DNA of 64,000 nt from an uncultured Prochlorococcus sp. (GTDB lineage: Bacteria > Cyanobacteriota > Cyanobacteriia > PCC-6307 > Cyanobiaceae), in NCBI GenBank assembly GCA_902539115.1, contig CACBHP010000001.1, positions 1 through 64,000 on the forward strand, written 5' to 3'. Positions 21,308-31,777 of the stretch are shown piece by piece. How positions within the stretch are numbered: the first letter of the stretch is position 1; each line of letters opens with the position of its first letter. The notes below the pieces were generated by a model. It did no database searches. It saw only the letters and a program-made list of their open reading frames with translations, and was not told the DNA's origin. Both the position numbers and the translations under genes were made by a program.

Positions 21308-22711
21308 TTGATTTTTGATTAAATATTCTGCAATTTGTAGAGTAGCCAAACAATCATCTTTGTTATATTGAATAATTTTTTTTAAAAATATTTCGTTTTC
21401 TGTAATTTGATATTGAATCCACCAATAAAGGGCTTTCGAGCCACTTACATTTTTCTGCATCCATTCAAATCCAAGCCAATTAGAAATAGTTTTTAAGCCA
21501 TAGTTTTTTAGTGGTAATATCCAAGACTTTCTTATTAAGGTATGTAAGTCTATAAATCTTGAGGCAAGTGAATCAATTTCTTCAAAACTAAAATTTAGGT
21601 TTTTAGCAATATTAATTATTGCTATCTTTTCCGTTTCTCCGTAATGTAAAACTGGCCATTCCTTCTGTGAAAAAAGTATTTCAATAATTTTCCTGGAAGA
21701 TTCTCCTTTATTGTTTTTGAGATTAAAAATTGGTTTATAAATAAGATCTTCTTTTTTTGTAAACAAATTATTTATTTTTAAAAAACCATATAAAAAGTCA
21801 TGCTTATCATCTGGATTTGACTCAATATCAAATATATAAAATCCTGAATATGTTTTTTCTAGTAGATCGTTATTATAAGTTTTATTGGAAATGCGATATG
21901 GTTCCCCAGAAATATAAGATTGTGCTTGCTTTACAAATACGGATGCTTTTTCATACTTTTGATCGTTGAATTTAGATAATTTTTCTCCAAGTTGTTTTTC
22001 GCTATACGAAGCTAATGTTTGGGTATCAGATATTCCATTTGTTATAAGTAATGATGCCGTTTTGGATCCTATTCCATCTATATCTGTTAGATATCCATTT
22101 TCTTTTGCTTCTTTGTCACAAAATTTTTGCCATGAACAAATAGTACATTTTTTTCTATCTTGAGTTATTTCTGGGATAAATCCCTCCAAACATTCATTCA
22201 AACTTATTAAAACATTTAAAACTTTTTTTCTTAATTTTTTATTTAAATAAATTTCTTCAACATTAACTTTTTTATTAAAACTTGAAATTACTAATCCTTT
22301 CTCAATTTTAGATTCTTGAAAAGATTCCAACATCATAGAACTAAAAGCTAAGTCGAATAAATGTTCCTTAGTGGTTTTGTGGCCTAACTTATAAACAGCA
22401 GGTAAATATTTATATTGTCCCCATTTACTTTTACCTTTAGTCTTTACAAGTAATTGTGGACGTATCTCTGCGTTAATATTTTGGAAAAGATTCCCTTTGA
22501 TTTTTAATCCAATTACCCCTTGATAACCATTTTCACAGGCTTTTAATCCTGTATATATTTCATTATTACAAAATTTAGAGAAAATTTGAAACTGATTAAT
22601 TTTATCTATAGCTTTATGGGGAGACCAAACTTCACAAGATTTTTTACCCTTAAAATCTAGCCATGCTTTTCTTTTGCATCTTGTAAAACTTTTTAAATGA
22701 AGAGAATTCAA
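21293..22711 (-). CDS. TM0106-type RecB-like nuclease with HhH region and C-terminal DEDD exonuclease-like domain
   Basis: 472 aa; FTRCKRKAWLDFKG..., CTICSWQKFC (C-x2-C-x5-C), HhH-like LTDIDGIGSKTASLLITNGI, DxE FYIFDIESNPDD and YNKDDCLATLQIAEYL. Confidence 0.8.
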   Translation of the reverse strand: MNSLHLKSFTRCKRKAWLDFKGKKSCEVWSPHKAIDKINQFQIFSKFCNNEIYTGLKACENGYQGVIGLKIKGNLFQNINAEIRPQLLVKTKGKSKWGQYKYLPAVYKLGHKTTKEHLFDLAFSSMMLESFQESKIEKGLVISSFNKKVNVEEIYLNKKLRKKVLNVLISLNECLEGFIPEITQDRKKCTICSWQKFCDKEAKENGYLTDIDGIGSKTASLLITNGISDTQTLASYSEKQLGEKLSKFNDQKYEKASVFVKQAQSYISGEPYRISNKTYNNDLLEKTYSGFYIFDIESNPDDKHDFLYGFLKINNLFTKKEDLIYKPIFNLKNNKGESSRKIIEILFSQKEWPVLHYGETEKIAIINIAKNLNFSFEEIDSLASRFIDLHTLIRKSWILPLKNYGLKTISNWLGFEWMQKNVSGSKALYWWIQYQITENEIFLKKIIQYNKDDCLATLQIAEYLIKNQLKKN

Positions 22712-22791
22712 ATTATTTTTTAAGGGCGGTTTTAAAATTTACTCATATAAATTAGTATAGATAGTTAGAAGAAATCAAGGAAATTTTAAAT

Positions 22792-24246
22792 TTGACAGCT
22801 GATAAATTAAACAAGATAAAATTTGGAACTGATGGGTGGAGAGGAATTATTGGATTTGATTTTAATTTATCCAATCTTTCAAGAGTCGTAGTTAGTGCAT
22901 GCCAGGAGTTGCATTATCAATACTATAAAGAAGTTAATTCAAAGAAAATTATTATTGGATATGATCGTAGATTTATGGCTTGTGAATTTGCCAAGCAAAT
23001 AGTGCCTTTTGTAAGAGGATGTGGTTTCGAACCGATCTTATCTGATAGCTTTGTTACAACACCATCTTGTAGTTTCTATGCCAGAGAAGTCGGTTGTCTT
23101 GGAGCGTTAGTAATTACAGCAAGTCATAATCCATATAATTGGCTAGGTCTGAAAATAAAGAGCTTTAATGGATGTTCAGTTGACGAATCTTTTACAAGTG
23201 AAGTTGAAAAAAGATTAATGCTCGGAAACTCAATTGAAAAAATAGATGGTGTTAATCAATTGGTAGATATAAAGAAATTTCATTTAGATAGAATTAAATC
23301 CCTTTTTGATATTGACTTTATTTCCAATAGATTGAAAAAAATGAAATTGAGAATTTTTGTAGATTCTATGCATGGTTCAGCTGCAAATTGTATGGCTGAG
23401 ATTTTTGCTTCTAATGATTTAGAAGTTATTTCAGAAATCAGGAAAGATGCTGATCCTTTTTTTGGAGGAAAACCTCCTGAACCTCTTTTAAATTATGCAG
23501 ATGATCTAAATCAAATACTAATGAAAAATTCAATAAATGAAGTGAAAACTCTAGGAATTATATTTGATGGTGATGGTGATAGAATTGCGGCAATTGATGA
23601 AAAAGGAAGATACTCTAGTACTCAAGATTTACTCCCATACTTTATTAACTATTTGGGCGAAATTAAAAATAATTATTATCCAGTTTTAAAGACTGTTAGT
23701 GGTTCGGATATTATTAAAAATATATCTGAGAGTCAAAATAGAGAAGTTTTTGAACTTCCAGTTGGTTTTAAATATATTGCTGAAAAAATGATTAAAGAGA
23801 AAATATTTATTGGAGGAGAGGAATCTGGGGGAGTTGGTTTTGGTGACTTTATGCCTGAAAGAGATGCTCTATATGCAGCGATGGTTTTATTAAATGGAAT
23901 TGCTGAAAAATCTCAATATTTATATGAAACCTTAGATGAAATTCAACAAGATTTTGGGCCAAGTTTTTATAAAAGAATTGATATTAAATTTCCAAATCAG
24001 CCAGAAAAAAATAACGTAAAAGAATTTATCATAGATAATATTCCTGAGAATATTAATAATCACAAGTTAAAAAGTATCTCAAAGATTGATGGAATAAAGT
24101 TGAGAATTGATAAAAATTTTTGGCTTCTTTTTAGGTTTTCAGGAACGGAACCTCTTTTAAGGTTATATTGTGAGGCCCCAAAAGAATCTTATTTAGATGA
24201 GTTATTAGAATGGGGTCAAGTATTTATAAATTTGGCAGGAAAATAA
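22792..24246 (+). CDS. Phosphoglucomutase/phosphomannomutase family protein (TTG start)
   Basis: 484 aa; FGTDGWRGIIGFDF, ITASHNPYNWLGLK, FDGDGDRIAAID, RFSGTEPLLRLYCE. Confidence 0.92.
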   Translation: MTADKLNKIKFGTDGWRGIIGFDFNLSNLSRVVVSACQELHYQYYKEVNSKKIIIGYDRRFMACEFAKQIVPFVRGCGFEPILSDSFVTTPSCSFYAREVGCLGALVITASHNPYNWLGLKIKSFNGCSVDESFTSEVEKRLMLGNSIEKIDGVNQLVDIKKFHLDRIKSLFDIDFISNRLKKMKLRIFVDSMHGSAANCMAEIFASNDLEVISEIRKDADPFFGGKPPEPLLNYADDLNQILMKNSINEVKTLGIIFDGDGDRIAAIDEKGRYSSTQDLLPYFINYLGEIKNNYYPVLKTVSGSDIIKNISESQNREVFELPVGFKYIAEKMIKEKIFIGGEESGGVGFGDFMPERDALYAAMVLLNGIAEKSQYLYETLDEIQQDFGPSFYKRIDIKFPNQPEKNNVKEFIIDNIPENINNHKLKSISKIDGIKLRIDKNFWLLFRFSGTEPLLRLYCEAPKESYLDELLEWGQVFINLAGK

Positions 24247-24248
24247 GG

Positions 24249-24824
24249 ATGAAAAATTTATATTTAGCGAGTAAGAATAAAGGTAAAATCATAGAATATA
24301 AGAAATTGCTTGCTAGTGTTAATTGTAGATTATTACTTCAGCCAGAATCATTAGAAGTTGAAGAGGATGGACTGACATTTAGAGATAATGCAATTAAAAA
24401 AGCGAGTGAAGTTTCGAGAAAAACAAATAATTTCTCAATAGCAGATGATTCAGGAATTTGTATTGAAGCACTAAATGGTAAGCCTGGCATTTATTCATCT
24501 AGATATGCAGAAAATGATCAGAAGAGAATTGAACGAGTTTTAAAAGAACTTGATGGAGTTCAAAATAGAAGTGCTTTCTTTATTGCCAATATTTGTGTTT
24601 GTTCCCCAAATGGTGAAGTGATTATTGAATCTGAGGCAAAATGTCATGGCAATATTATTTTAAAACCGAGAGGAAAAGGTGGTTTTGGTTATGACCCAAT
24701 TTTTGAGGAGAGTTATACCAGATTAACTTTCGCAGAAATGAGTAATGATATTAAAGACTCTTGCAGTCATAGAGGTAAAGCAGTAAAAGAAATTATTCCA
24801 GATTTAACTGAAATTTTTTCTTAA
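24249..24824 (+). CDS. rdgB: RdgB/HAM1 family non-canonical purine NTP pyrophosphatase
   Basis: From ATG 24249 MKNLYLASKNKGKIIEYKKLL; IADDSGICIEALNGKPGIYSSRYA, GKGGFGYDPIFE, SHRGKAV. The track start at 24210 overlaps the upstream gene. Confidence 0.93.
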   Translation: MKNLYLASKNKGKIIEYKKLLASVNCRLLLQPESLEVEEDGLTFRDNAIKKASEVSRKTNNFSIADDSGICIEALNGKPGIYSSRYAENDQKRIERVLKELDGVQNRSAFFIANICVCSPNGEVIIESEAKCHGNIILKPRGKGGFGYDPIFEESYTRLTFAEMSNDIKDSCSHRGKAVKEIIPDLTEIFS

Positions 24825-24826
24825 AT

Positions 24827-26311
24827 TCAATTAACCCAAGATCCATGAAGGCCATGAGGAATTGAAATGGGTAATTCATAAACAGCTAATTCTTTTAAGT
24901 CTTTTGCGTCTAATATAACTAAATCGCTTCCTCTTCTTTCTCCGTTCCATAGTAGTATAAATAAAAATCCCTCATCTTCTTTTGAAAAGTTTTCTGATGG
25001 AACCATAATTGGTTCACTTACGAATCCACTAGGACCTGCTGACCAAGAAATCTCTTCCTTAGAGGTTAAATTTATTTTTTTTATAGCTTGAAGTGGAGCG
25101 TTACCCAGCTTTTGAGATGTGCTTGCCATCCAACTAAAAGTTGCTTTTAATCCTAAGTTTTTAGGATTAACAACAGCAAATTCACAACATTGTTCACTTA
25201 AAGTTTCAAGTTCACTAGTTTTTTTCTTTAGATCGATAATTGATCTTTTCAATTTTCCCTCTGGATATTTATCAAAGTCAATATCCCTAAAATTCTCGTC
25301 TGGTCCAACTGATGGGAAATCATCATAAAAAATACTATCCAATACAATTTTGGAATCTTTTTCAAATGCATTTACATGATGAAAAACGAATCCTTCAGGT
25401 GCATCTATTGTTAACGGTGGCTGACCTCTAAATAATCCACTTTCTCTGGGGACGATAAAAAACTTTGCCTTTTTATTTGGGTTTGACTTTAGACATTGTG
25501 CTGCTCCTCTTTGACCCATTACAAATGGAAGAGGATTGAAATCAATAGCATTCTGTAAAAATATTGCCCAATTAGTTGTAATTGCGAAATCATGAAGAAA
25601 TGCAAAGCCATTAAAGGTATCTTTTCTATCGAATATGAGCTCTCCAGAATTTGTACCCGCATTATTAAATTCCATTAATCTAATGGTACTTTTTGGCCCG
25701 GTTTGCACTCCAAAAGTAACTAAAAGTTCTGAAGATGCATTTGAATTTAGGTCTGTTTTGGGATGGGCACTGAATGCTTCGTTAGGCTTGAGTACCCCTT
25801 TTAATGTTGTTAAACCAATAGTGTCAAGACTATCAGGATCCATTGCATGTGGACCGGCTGCTTCCCATAATGCGAGAATTTCATCTCCTAATTTAATGAC
25901 ATGAGTATTAGCGATATTCTTGAATTTTAGATCTAATGCATTATTTAAAATCCCTCCATTTTTTTGTGTCCCAAAAACACCTCTATAGATAAATTTATTT
26001 ATTTTTTCTTCTTCCAAGAAGCCTTTAGTTTTAACAAATCTATTTGTCAAAAATGGCTGACCATTTTCGAATTTTATGGATGTTATCATTCCGTCACCAT
26101 CAAATGGATGATGAACCCATTGTCCACCTCTCTTTAATATTCCTGGTCCATTTCTTAATAATGTTCCATTCAAATTTTTAATATTATTACCTTTGCTAAT
26201 TTTTAGCAGTTCCTTGGTTAGCTCCTTTTCTACATTTTGATACGCACTCGACCAATCTTCTTTATTAAAACTTTTAAATTTATCAATTTTTTTATCTTGT
26301 AAATTAGTCAC
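24827..26311 (-). CDS. Carotenoid oxygenase (RPE65/CCD family)
   Basis: 494 aa; NGTLLRNGPGI, HHPFDGDGMI, and four Fe-ligand His contexts SAHPKTD, FLHDFAIT, FHHVNAF, IPHGLHGSWV. Confidence 0.92.
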   Translation of the reverse strand: MTNLQDKKIDKFKSFNKEDWSSAYQNVEKELTKELLKISKGNNIKNLNGTLLRNGPGILKRGGQWVHHPFDGDGMITSIKFENGQPFLTNRFVKTKGFLEEEKINKFIYRGVFGTQKNGGILNNALDLKFKNIANTHVIKLGDEILALWEAAGPHAMDPDSLDTIGLTTLKGVLKPNEAFSAHPKTDLNSNASSELLVTFGVQTGPKSTIRLMEFNNAGTNSGELIFDRKDTFNGFAFLHDFAITTNWAIFLQNAIDFNPLPFVMGQRGAAQCLKSNPNKKAKFFIVPRESGLFRGQPPLTIDAPEGFVFHHVNAFEKDSKIVLDSIFYDDFPSVGPDENFRDIDFDKYPEGKLKRSIIDLKKKTSELETLSEQCCEFAVVNPKNLGLKATFSWMASTSQKLGNAPLQAIKKINLTSKEEISWSAGPSGFVSEPIMVPSENFSKEDEGFLFILLWNGERRGSDLVILDAKDLKELAVYELPISIPHGLHGSWVN

Positions 26312-26383
26312 AATAAAGTAATCACTCTATCTATTTTCGCCAAAAATCAACTGAATTGTGGCTAATTCGAAAAAATTCCTATT

Positions 26384-26989
26384 TTATTGATTTTCTAGCA
26401 TTCCTTTACTGCTTGGAATTGAATCAGATCTTCTTTGATCTATTTCGGTAGCCATTCTCATTGCGCGTGAAAAAGCTTTAAAGCAAGCCTCAACTATATG
26501 ATGTGAATTGCTACCTCTTATTTGATTAATGTGCAAAGTAATACCACTGTTATTTACAAAAGCAATAAAAAACTCTTTTACTAATTCAGTATCATAATTG
26601 CCAATTCTAGGAGCTTTTAATTGAAGATCATAAGATAGATGTGGTCTTCCGGAACAGTCTAAAGTCACTTGAACTAATGCTTCATCTAATGGGGCAAAGA
26701 AATGTCCAAATCTACTGATTCCTTTTCTTTCTCCCAAGGCTTTTGAAAATGCTTTGCCTAAGGCGATTCCTACATCTTCATTTGAATGATGATCATCAAT
26801 ATGGGTATCACCAATTGCTTTTATTTTTAAATCGAATAAACCATGACTGGATATTTGATGAAGCATATGATCTAAGAATGGTATTCCTGTTTCAATCTCG
26901 GAAACCCCATTCCCATCTAAGTTTATAAATACAGAAATATCTGTTTCATTCGTTTTTCTTTTTATTTCAGATTGCCTTAGAGATGACAT
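26384..26989 (-). CDS. hisB: Imidazoleglycerol-phosphate dehydratase
   Basis: 201 aa; [54 protein letters not shown]. Confidence 0.97.
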   Translation of the reverse strand: MSSLRQSEIKRKTNETDISVFINLDGNGVSEIETGIPFLDHMLHQISSHGLFDLKIKAIGDTHIDDHHSNEDVGIALGKAFSKALGERKGISRFGHFFAPLDEALVQVTLDCSGRPHLSYDLQLKAPRIGNYDTELVKEFFIAFVNNSGITLHINQIRGSNSHHIVEACFKAFSRAMRMATEIDQRRSDSIPSSKGMLENQ

Positions 26990-27009
26990 TTTTTTGCAAA
27001 AAATTTTGT

Positions 27010-27792
27010 TTACATTCCATTAATGCAGTAACCCGCATCAACATAAATTGTTTGGCCTGAAATGCCGCTAGAGAGATCACTTAATAAAAAAGCAGCAGTA
27101 TTACCTACTTCCGTTTGAGTGACTGTTCTGCGTAAAGGAGCCTTTTCTTCAACATTGTGAATCATATCTAAAATGCCACCTATAGCAGAACTGGCAAGTG
27201 TTCTTATAGGTCCAGCACTTATTGCATTGACTCTGACTTGTTTTTCGGGCCCAAGTTCTGCAGAAAGATATCTTACTGAAGCTTCTAAAGCTGCTTTTGC
27301 AACTCCCATCACGTTGTAGTTAGGAATCGCCCTCTCTGATCCTAAATAAGTTAATGAGACAACGCCAGCACCATCACTGAAAAGTGGTTTTGCTGATTTA
27401 CATAAAGGTGCTAAAGAATACGCACTTATATTAAGAGCCCTATCAAAACCCCCTGAACTGGTGGCACTATAATCTCCAATTAATTCATCGCGTCCTGCAA
27501 ATGCTAGGCAGTGAACTAATCCGTCAATTTGCCCCCAATTGTCTTTTATATTTTTAAAGATTTCTTCAATTTGAGCTGGATTTTGAACATCAAGAGGCAA
27601 AAATAATGATGGATTTAAAGGTTCAGTTAGTTCTCTAACTTTAGATTCGAATCTTCCCTTATCGTCAGGCAAATATGTGATTCCAAGTTCTGCGCCAGCT
27701 TTTGAAAGTTGTTGAGCGATACCCCATGCTATTGAACGATTGTTAGCAATTCCTGTAACAAGAATTTTTTTGCCAGTTAGATTTAGAAGCAT
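27010..27792 (-). CDS. fabI: Enoyl-[acyl-carrier-protein] reductase (NADH)
   Basis: 260 aa; [55 protein letters not shown]. Confidence 0.96.
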   Translation of the reverse strand: MLLNLTGKKILVTGIANNRSIAWGIAQQLSKAGAELGITYLPDDKGRFESKVRELTEPLNPSLFLPLDVQNPAQIEEIFKNIKDNWGQIDGLVHCLAFAGRDELIGDYSATSSGGFDRALNISAYSLAPLCKSAKPLFSDGAGVVSLTYLGSERAIPNYNVMGVAKAALEASVRYLSAELGPEKQVRVNAISAGPIRTLASSAIGGILDMIHNVEEKAPLRRTVTQTEVGNTAAFLLSDLSSGISGQTIYVDAGYCINGM

Positions 27793-27891
27793 TTTGTTTA
27801 TTATTTCTATTATTCTCCTATATAAAAGTACCTATCTTTACGGATTACTGCAAAATATACAATAATTTTCAAATATCAAAGAATATTTAAA

Positions 27892-28491
27892 TTGAACATG
27901 GTTAGAACAAATTCTATGGTTTTGGAATTAGGTTTTCAATTACCTAATTTCCAAATGTTAAATGCTAATTCTCCAAATAATCAATATTTTAATTCTCATA
28001 ATCTAGATAATCGGCATTTTCTTTTAATGTTTATTTGTGCCCATTGCCCATTTGTTAAATATATTGAGAATCAAATTTTTACCTTGAGTAAAGAAATTGA
28101 AAACACAGTTCAAACGGTTGCAATTTCTAGTAATGATATTGTCACTCATCCCTCAGATTCTCCTGAAAATTTGAGATTACAAGCTCAATCACAGGGATGG
28201 AGTTTTCCTTATCTATATGATGAAAATCAAAATTTTGCTAAGGCATTAAAAGCGGCTTGCACCCCCGATTTTTATCTTTTTTCAAATAAAGGAGATGGTG
28301 ATTTTTCATTATTTTATCATGGCCAATTAGACGATAGTAGACCAGGTAATAATATCCCTCTCTCTGGAAAAGATTTGCGCGCTGCTGTAAGAGATTTGAA
28401 TCAAGATAATTCTTTTCCTTCAAATCAGATGCCCTCTTTAGGTTGCAATATTAAATGGACTCCTGGAAAAGAACCGATTTGGTTTAAATGA
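27892..28491 (+). CDS. Thioredoxin-like / AhpC-TSA fold protein
   Basis: 199 aa; LMFICAHCPFVKYIENQ (CxxC), ISSNDIVTHPSDSPENL, CTPDFYLF. Confidence 0.85.
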   Translation: MNMVRTNSMVLELGFQLPNFQMLNANSPNNQYFNSHNLDNRHFLLMFICAHCPFVKYIENQIFTLSKEIENTVQTVAISSNDIVTHPSDSPENLRLQAQSQGWSFPYLYDENQNFAKALKAACTPDFYLFSNKGDGDFSLFYHGQLDDSRPGNNIPLSGKDLRAAVRDLNQDNSFPSNQMPSLGCNIKWTPGKEPIWFK

Positions 28492-28543
28492 ATTTAAATG
28501 TTTTTTACCCATAGAAATATGGTTTAGGGTTAATATATTCACT

Positions 28544-29749
28544 ATGCAGATACCTCCATTTACTTTAAATAGGCAGTACCAAGAAATTGGCTCTGAAATT
28601 GAGAGTGAGGTTTCTAAAGTTTTAAAAGGAGGCCAGTATATTGGAGGACAAGAGATTTCCAAATTTGAGGAGAGTTTTTCTAATCTGATTGGTGTTGAAA
28701 ATACTATTGGATGTAACAGTGGAACTGATGCTTTAGTGTTAGCTTTGCGCGCATTAGATATTGGAGCGGGTGACGAAGTTATTACCTCATCTTTTAGCTT
28801 TTTTGCGACTGCAGAGGCTATTAGTGCAGTTGGTGCTAATCCTATTTTGGTAGATATAGATCCTGAAACTTATCTCATCAATACTGAACTAATAGAACAA
28901 GAAATAAATTCTAATACCAAGGCAATTATGCCAGTTCATCTATTTGGGAATTCAGTGAATATGACGTTAATAAAATCATTGGCCAACAAATATGACTTAA
29001 AAGTAATCGAAGATTGTGCTCAGGCGACATGCACAATGTGGGAAAATTCCAAAGTTGGTAGTATCGGTGATATAGGTTGTTTTAGCTTCTTCCCCACTAA
29101 GAATTTAGGAGCTGCTGGAGATGGTGGAGCAGTGACAACTTCAGATCAGAAGATTGCAAAAAAAATTAGAGAACTAGCTGTTCATGGTAGTCCAATAAGA
29201 TATCATCATACTAAAATTGGATATAACAGCAGACTTGATACCATTCAAGCTTCCATATTAAATATCAAAATTAAATATATTTCTAAGTGGATTAATAATC
29301 GCCAAAAGATCGCCAATAATTATCTTAATTTATTAGAAAAAAATCCATTTATTAGTTTTCCAAAAATTAGCTCTGATTCAATTTCCCATTCTTGGAATCA
29401 ATTTGTGATCAGATTAAGAAACGATAAATATTTTTTAAATCAAGATTTTTCAAATTTATTTGATACTGATTGCAAAAAATACTATTCCTTAAGGAATTTG
29501 GTAAAACAACAACTTTTTGAAAAAGGTATTAACTCAATTATTTATTACCCAATTCCAATACATGCGCAAATAGCTTATAAAAATAAAAATTTTTCTAGAA
29601 CAAAACTTACCAATACTGAGAGGATTTGCACTGAAGTTCTTAGTCTTCCAATGTTTCCTGAAATTTCTTACGAAGAGCAAGTTTATGTAGCAGAAAATTT
29701 AAATAAAGTTTTAAAGAATTGTATAGAGGAAATTCAAATTTCTGCATAA
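28544..29749 (+). CDS. DegT/DnrJ/EryC1/StrS family PLP-dependent aminotransferase
   Basis: 401 aa; GCNSGTDALVLALRALDIGAGDEVITSSFSFFATAEAI, CFSFFPTKNLGAAGDGGAV (PLP Lys). Confidence 0.93.
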   Translation: MQIPPFTLNRQYQEIGSEIESEVSKVLKGGQYIGGQEISKFEESFSNLIGVENTIGCNSGTDALVLALRALDIGAGDEVITSSFSFFATAEAISAVGANPILVDIDPETYLINTELIEQEINSNTKAIMPVHLFGNSVNMTLIKSLANKYDLKVIEDCAQATCTMWENSKVGSIGDIGCFSFFPTKNLGAAGDGGAVTTSDQKIAKKIRELAVHGSPIRYHHTKIGYNSRLDTIQASILNIKIKYISKWINNRQKIANNYLNLLEKNPFISFPKISSDSISHSWNQFVIRLRNDKYFLNQDFSNLFDTDCKKYYSLRNLVKQQLFEKGINSIIYYPIPIHAQIAYKNKNFSRTKLTNTERICTEVLSLPMFPEISYEEQVYVAENLNKVLKNCIEEIQISA

Positions 29750-31170
29750 AGTGATTTAAATAATCTTTGCTGTATGTTGTGATTGACAATGGGGCTTGAA
29801 TAATTATTTTTTTCTAAATTAGATATCTCCCCATTTAATAGGTTTGAATTTGACACTTTAGATAATTCAGGAATCCAAGATTTTATATATTCGCAAATAG
29901 GATCAAATTTTTTTGCCTGGCTATATGGATTGAAAATTCTAAGTGGTTTTGGATCCATACCGCTACTGGCGCTCCACTGCCATCCCCCATTATTTGCAGC
30001 TAAGTCTCCATCAACTAAAGTCTCCAAAAATTTTTTCTCGCCCATTTGCCAATTGCACAAAAGATCTTTTACCAGAAATGAAGCGACTATCATGCGACAT
30101 CTGTTATGCATCCAGCCAGTACTATTTAGTTGACGCATTGCAGCATCAACTATAGGTACTCCAGTCTCTCCGTTGCTCCAATGTTGAAACCATTCATTAT
30201 TGTTTTGCCATGGAAAGTGATCCCATTTTTTTCTATATGGACCTTTCTCTAGCTCTGGGAAATGGAATAAGCAATGTTGATAAAATTCACGCCAAACAAG
30301 TTCTTTTTGCCAAGTTTCAATTGATAGGTAATTTTCTTGATTTGCGAAATCTGAATTTAAATTTAATGTAGCGTTCCAAACTTTTCTAATGCTGATTGTG
30401 CCGAATCTGAGAGATGCACTTAGAAATGAAGTCCCATTATGGGAAGGAAAATTTCTTGCAAAATTATAAGAATATATTTTTTTTTCATTAATAAAATTTT
30501 CTAATAATGTTACTGCTGCATTCTCTCCAGGTCTACATGGACAAATATTAGAACCAGAAAATTTGATATTTTTGATAAATTTTTCTAGAACCGAATCAGA
30601 TGAATTTATTGTCTTATTTTCTTTAAGTTTATTATCAATATCTTTAAACTGGAAAACAACTTTATCTTGGTTATATGAACCTAATAAATTCATTTTTGAT
30701 TTAAGGTTTTTATAAAAAGGTCCATAAACTGAATAAGGTTTATCATTCCCGGAAAATATTTTTAAAGGTTCTACTAATAAGTGATCCCAAGTTTCAAAAA
30801 CTTTAATATTTTGTTCTTTTAAAAATTTTTTTATTTGTAAATCGCGATTAATCTCATAAGGTTCAATTGATCTATTCCAAAAAACGAATTTAGCATCTAT
30901 TTTTTTTGCTAATTGAGGAATTATTAATACCGGATCTCCTTCTTCCATAACTAGTCTACTACCCATTTTTTTCCAATTATTTCCTAATTCTTGAAGCGAA
31001 TTTCCTAGGAACCAAGCTCTTGAACTTGCATTGAAATCGTGTGAGTAATTTTTATCAAATATATAAGTTGAAGTAATAGCATTTGATAATGAAAATGCTT
31101 TGATTAAAGCTTGATTATCAAATATTCTTAAATCCTTTCTATGCCAAAAAAGTATTCTAGGTTTATTCAT
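29734..31170 (-). CDS. phrB: Deoxyribodipyrimidine photolyase (class I)
   Basis: 478 aa; LFWHRKDLRIFDNQAL, ELVWREFYQHCLFHFP, GWMHNRCRMIVASFLVKDL, NNGGWQWSASSGMDPKPLRIFNP. Confidence 0.95.
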   Translation of the reverse strand: MNKPRILFWHRKDLRIFDNQALIKAFSLSNAITSTYIFDKNYSHDFNASSRAWFLGNSLQELGNNWKKMGSRLVMEEGDPVLIIPQLAKKIDAKFVFWNRSIEPYEINRDLQIKKFLKEQNIKVFETWDHLLVEPLKIFSGNDKPYSVYGPFYKNLKSKMNLLGSYNQDKVVFQFKDIDNKLKENKTINSSDSVLEKFIKNIKFSGSNICPCRPGENAAVTLLENFINEKKIYSYNFARNFPSHNGTSFLSASLRFGTISIRKVWNATLNLNSDFANQENYLSIETWQKELVWREFYQHCLFHFPELEKGPYRKKWDHFPWQNNNEWFQHWSNGETGVPIVDAAMRQLNSTGWMHNRCRMIVASFLVKDLLCNWQMGEKKFLETLVDGDLAANNGGWQWSASSGMDPKPLRIFNPYSQAKKFDPICEYIKSWIPELSKVSNSNLLNGEISNLEKNNYSSPIVNHNIQQRLFKSLYAEI

Positions 31171-31730
31171 AATCTATCCAAAAATTGTTTAGCTCTAAAC
31201 CAAGCTGTCACCGTTTTTGCGTCAAGAATTTCATCCCCACTAGAAATAAGATTATCTAGTTCGTCGGGATCTAAAATTAATACTTCTATATCTTCATCTA
31301 AATCTCCTTTAATCTCGGTATTTAGTTTTTTTAAATCACGAGCTAAAAATAAATAAATTTCTTCATCCGCATACCCAGGAGCAGGGACAAGAATTCCTAG
31401 TTCATCCCATTTGTTTGCACTGAATCCAGTCTCTTCTTGTATTTCTCTTTGAATTGAATTAATAGGTGTTTCATCTATTTCTAATGTACCTGCTGGAAAT
31501 TCTAATAGATACCTTGAAACAGCGAATCTATATTGCCGAAGAATGATAACTTTATGGTCTTTTGTAATAGGTACGGCTAATGCTGCCCCAGGATGCTTAA
31601 TGATTCCATATTCACCTTCATGTCCATTTGGAAGCTCAATTCTGTTTATTTCGAGACTAAATTTTTTTGACTTTAACTCAGATATTTTTTCTTTAAAAAT
31701 GGATCTTTTTATAAGGTTTTTGTTGACCAT
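31167..31730 (-). CDS. NUDIX hydrolase (ADP-ribose pyrophosphatase-like)
   Basis: 187 aa; Nudix box FPAGTLEIDETPINSIQREIQEETGFSA. Confidence 0.92.
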   Translation of the reverse strand: MVNKNLIKRSIFKEKISELKSKKFSLEINRIELPNGHEGEYGIIKHPGAALAVPITKDHKVIILRQYRFAVSRYLLEFPAGTLEIDETPINSIQREIQEETGFSANKWDELGILVPAPGYADEEIYLFLARDLKKLNTEIKGDLDEDIEVLILDPDELDNLISSGDEILDAKTVTAWFRAKQFLDRL

Positions 31731-31777
31731 GAATTTTAAATAAAAATAGCCTAACAGTTATTTTTTGGTTTTGTAAA

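Noticed and set aside
29930-30155. Two overlapping plus-strand ORFs inside the photolyase gene
   Set aside because: Antisense to the conserved FAD-binding region of phrB; coding constraint there explains the open frames.
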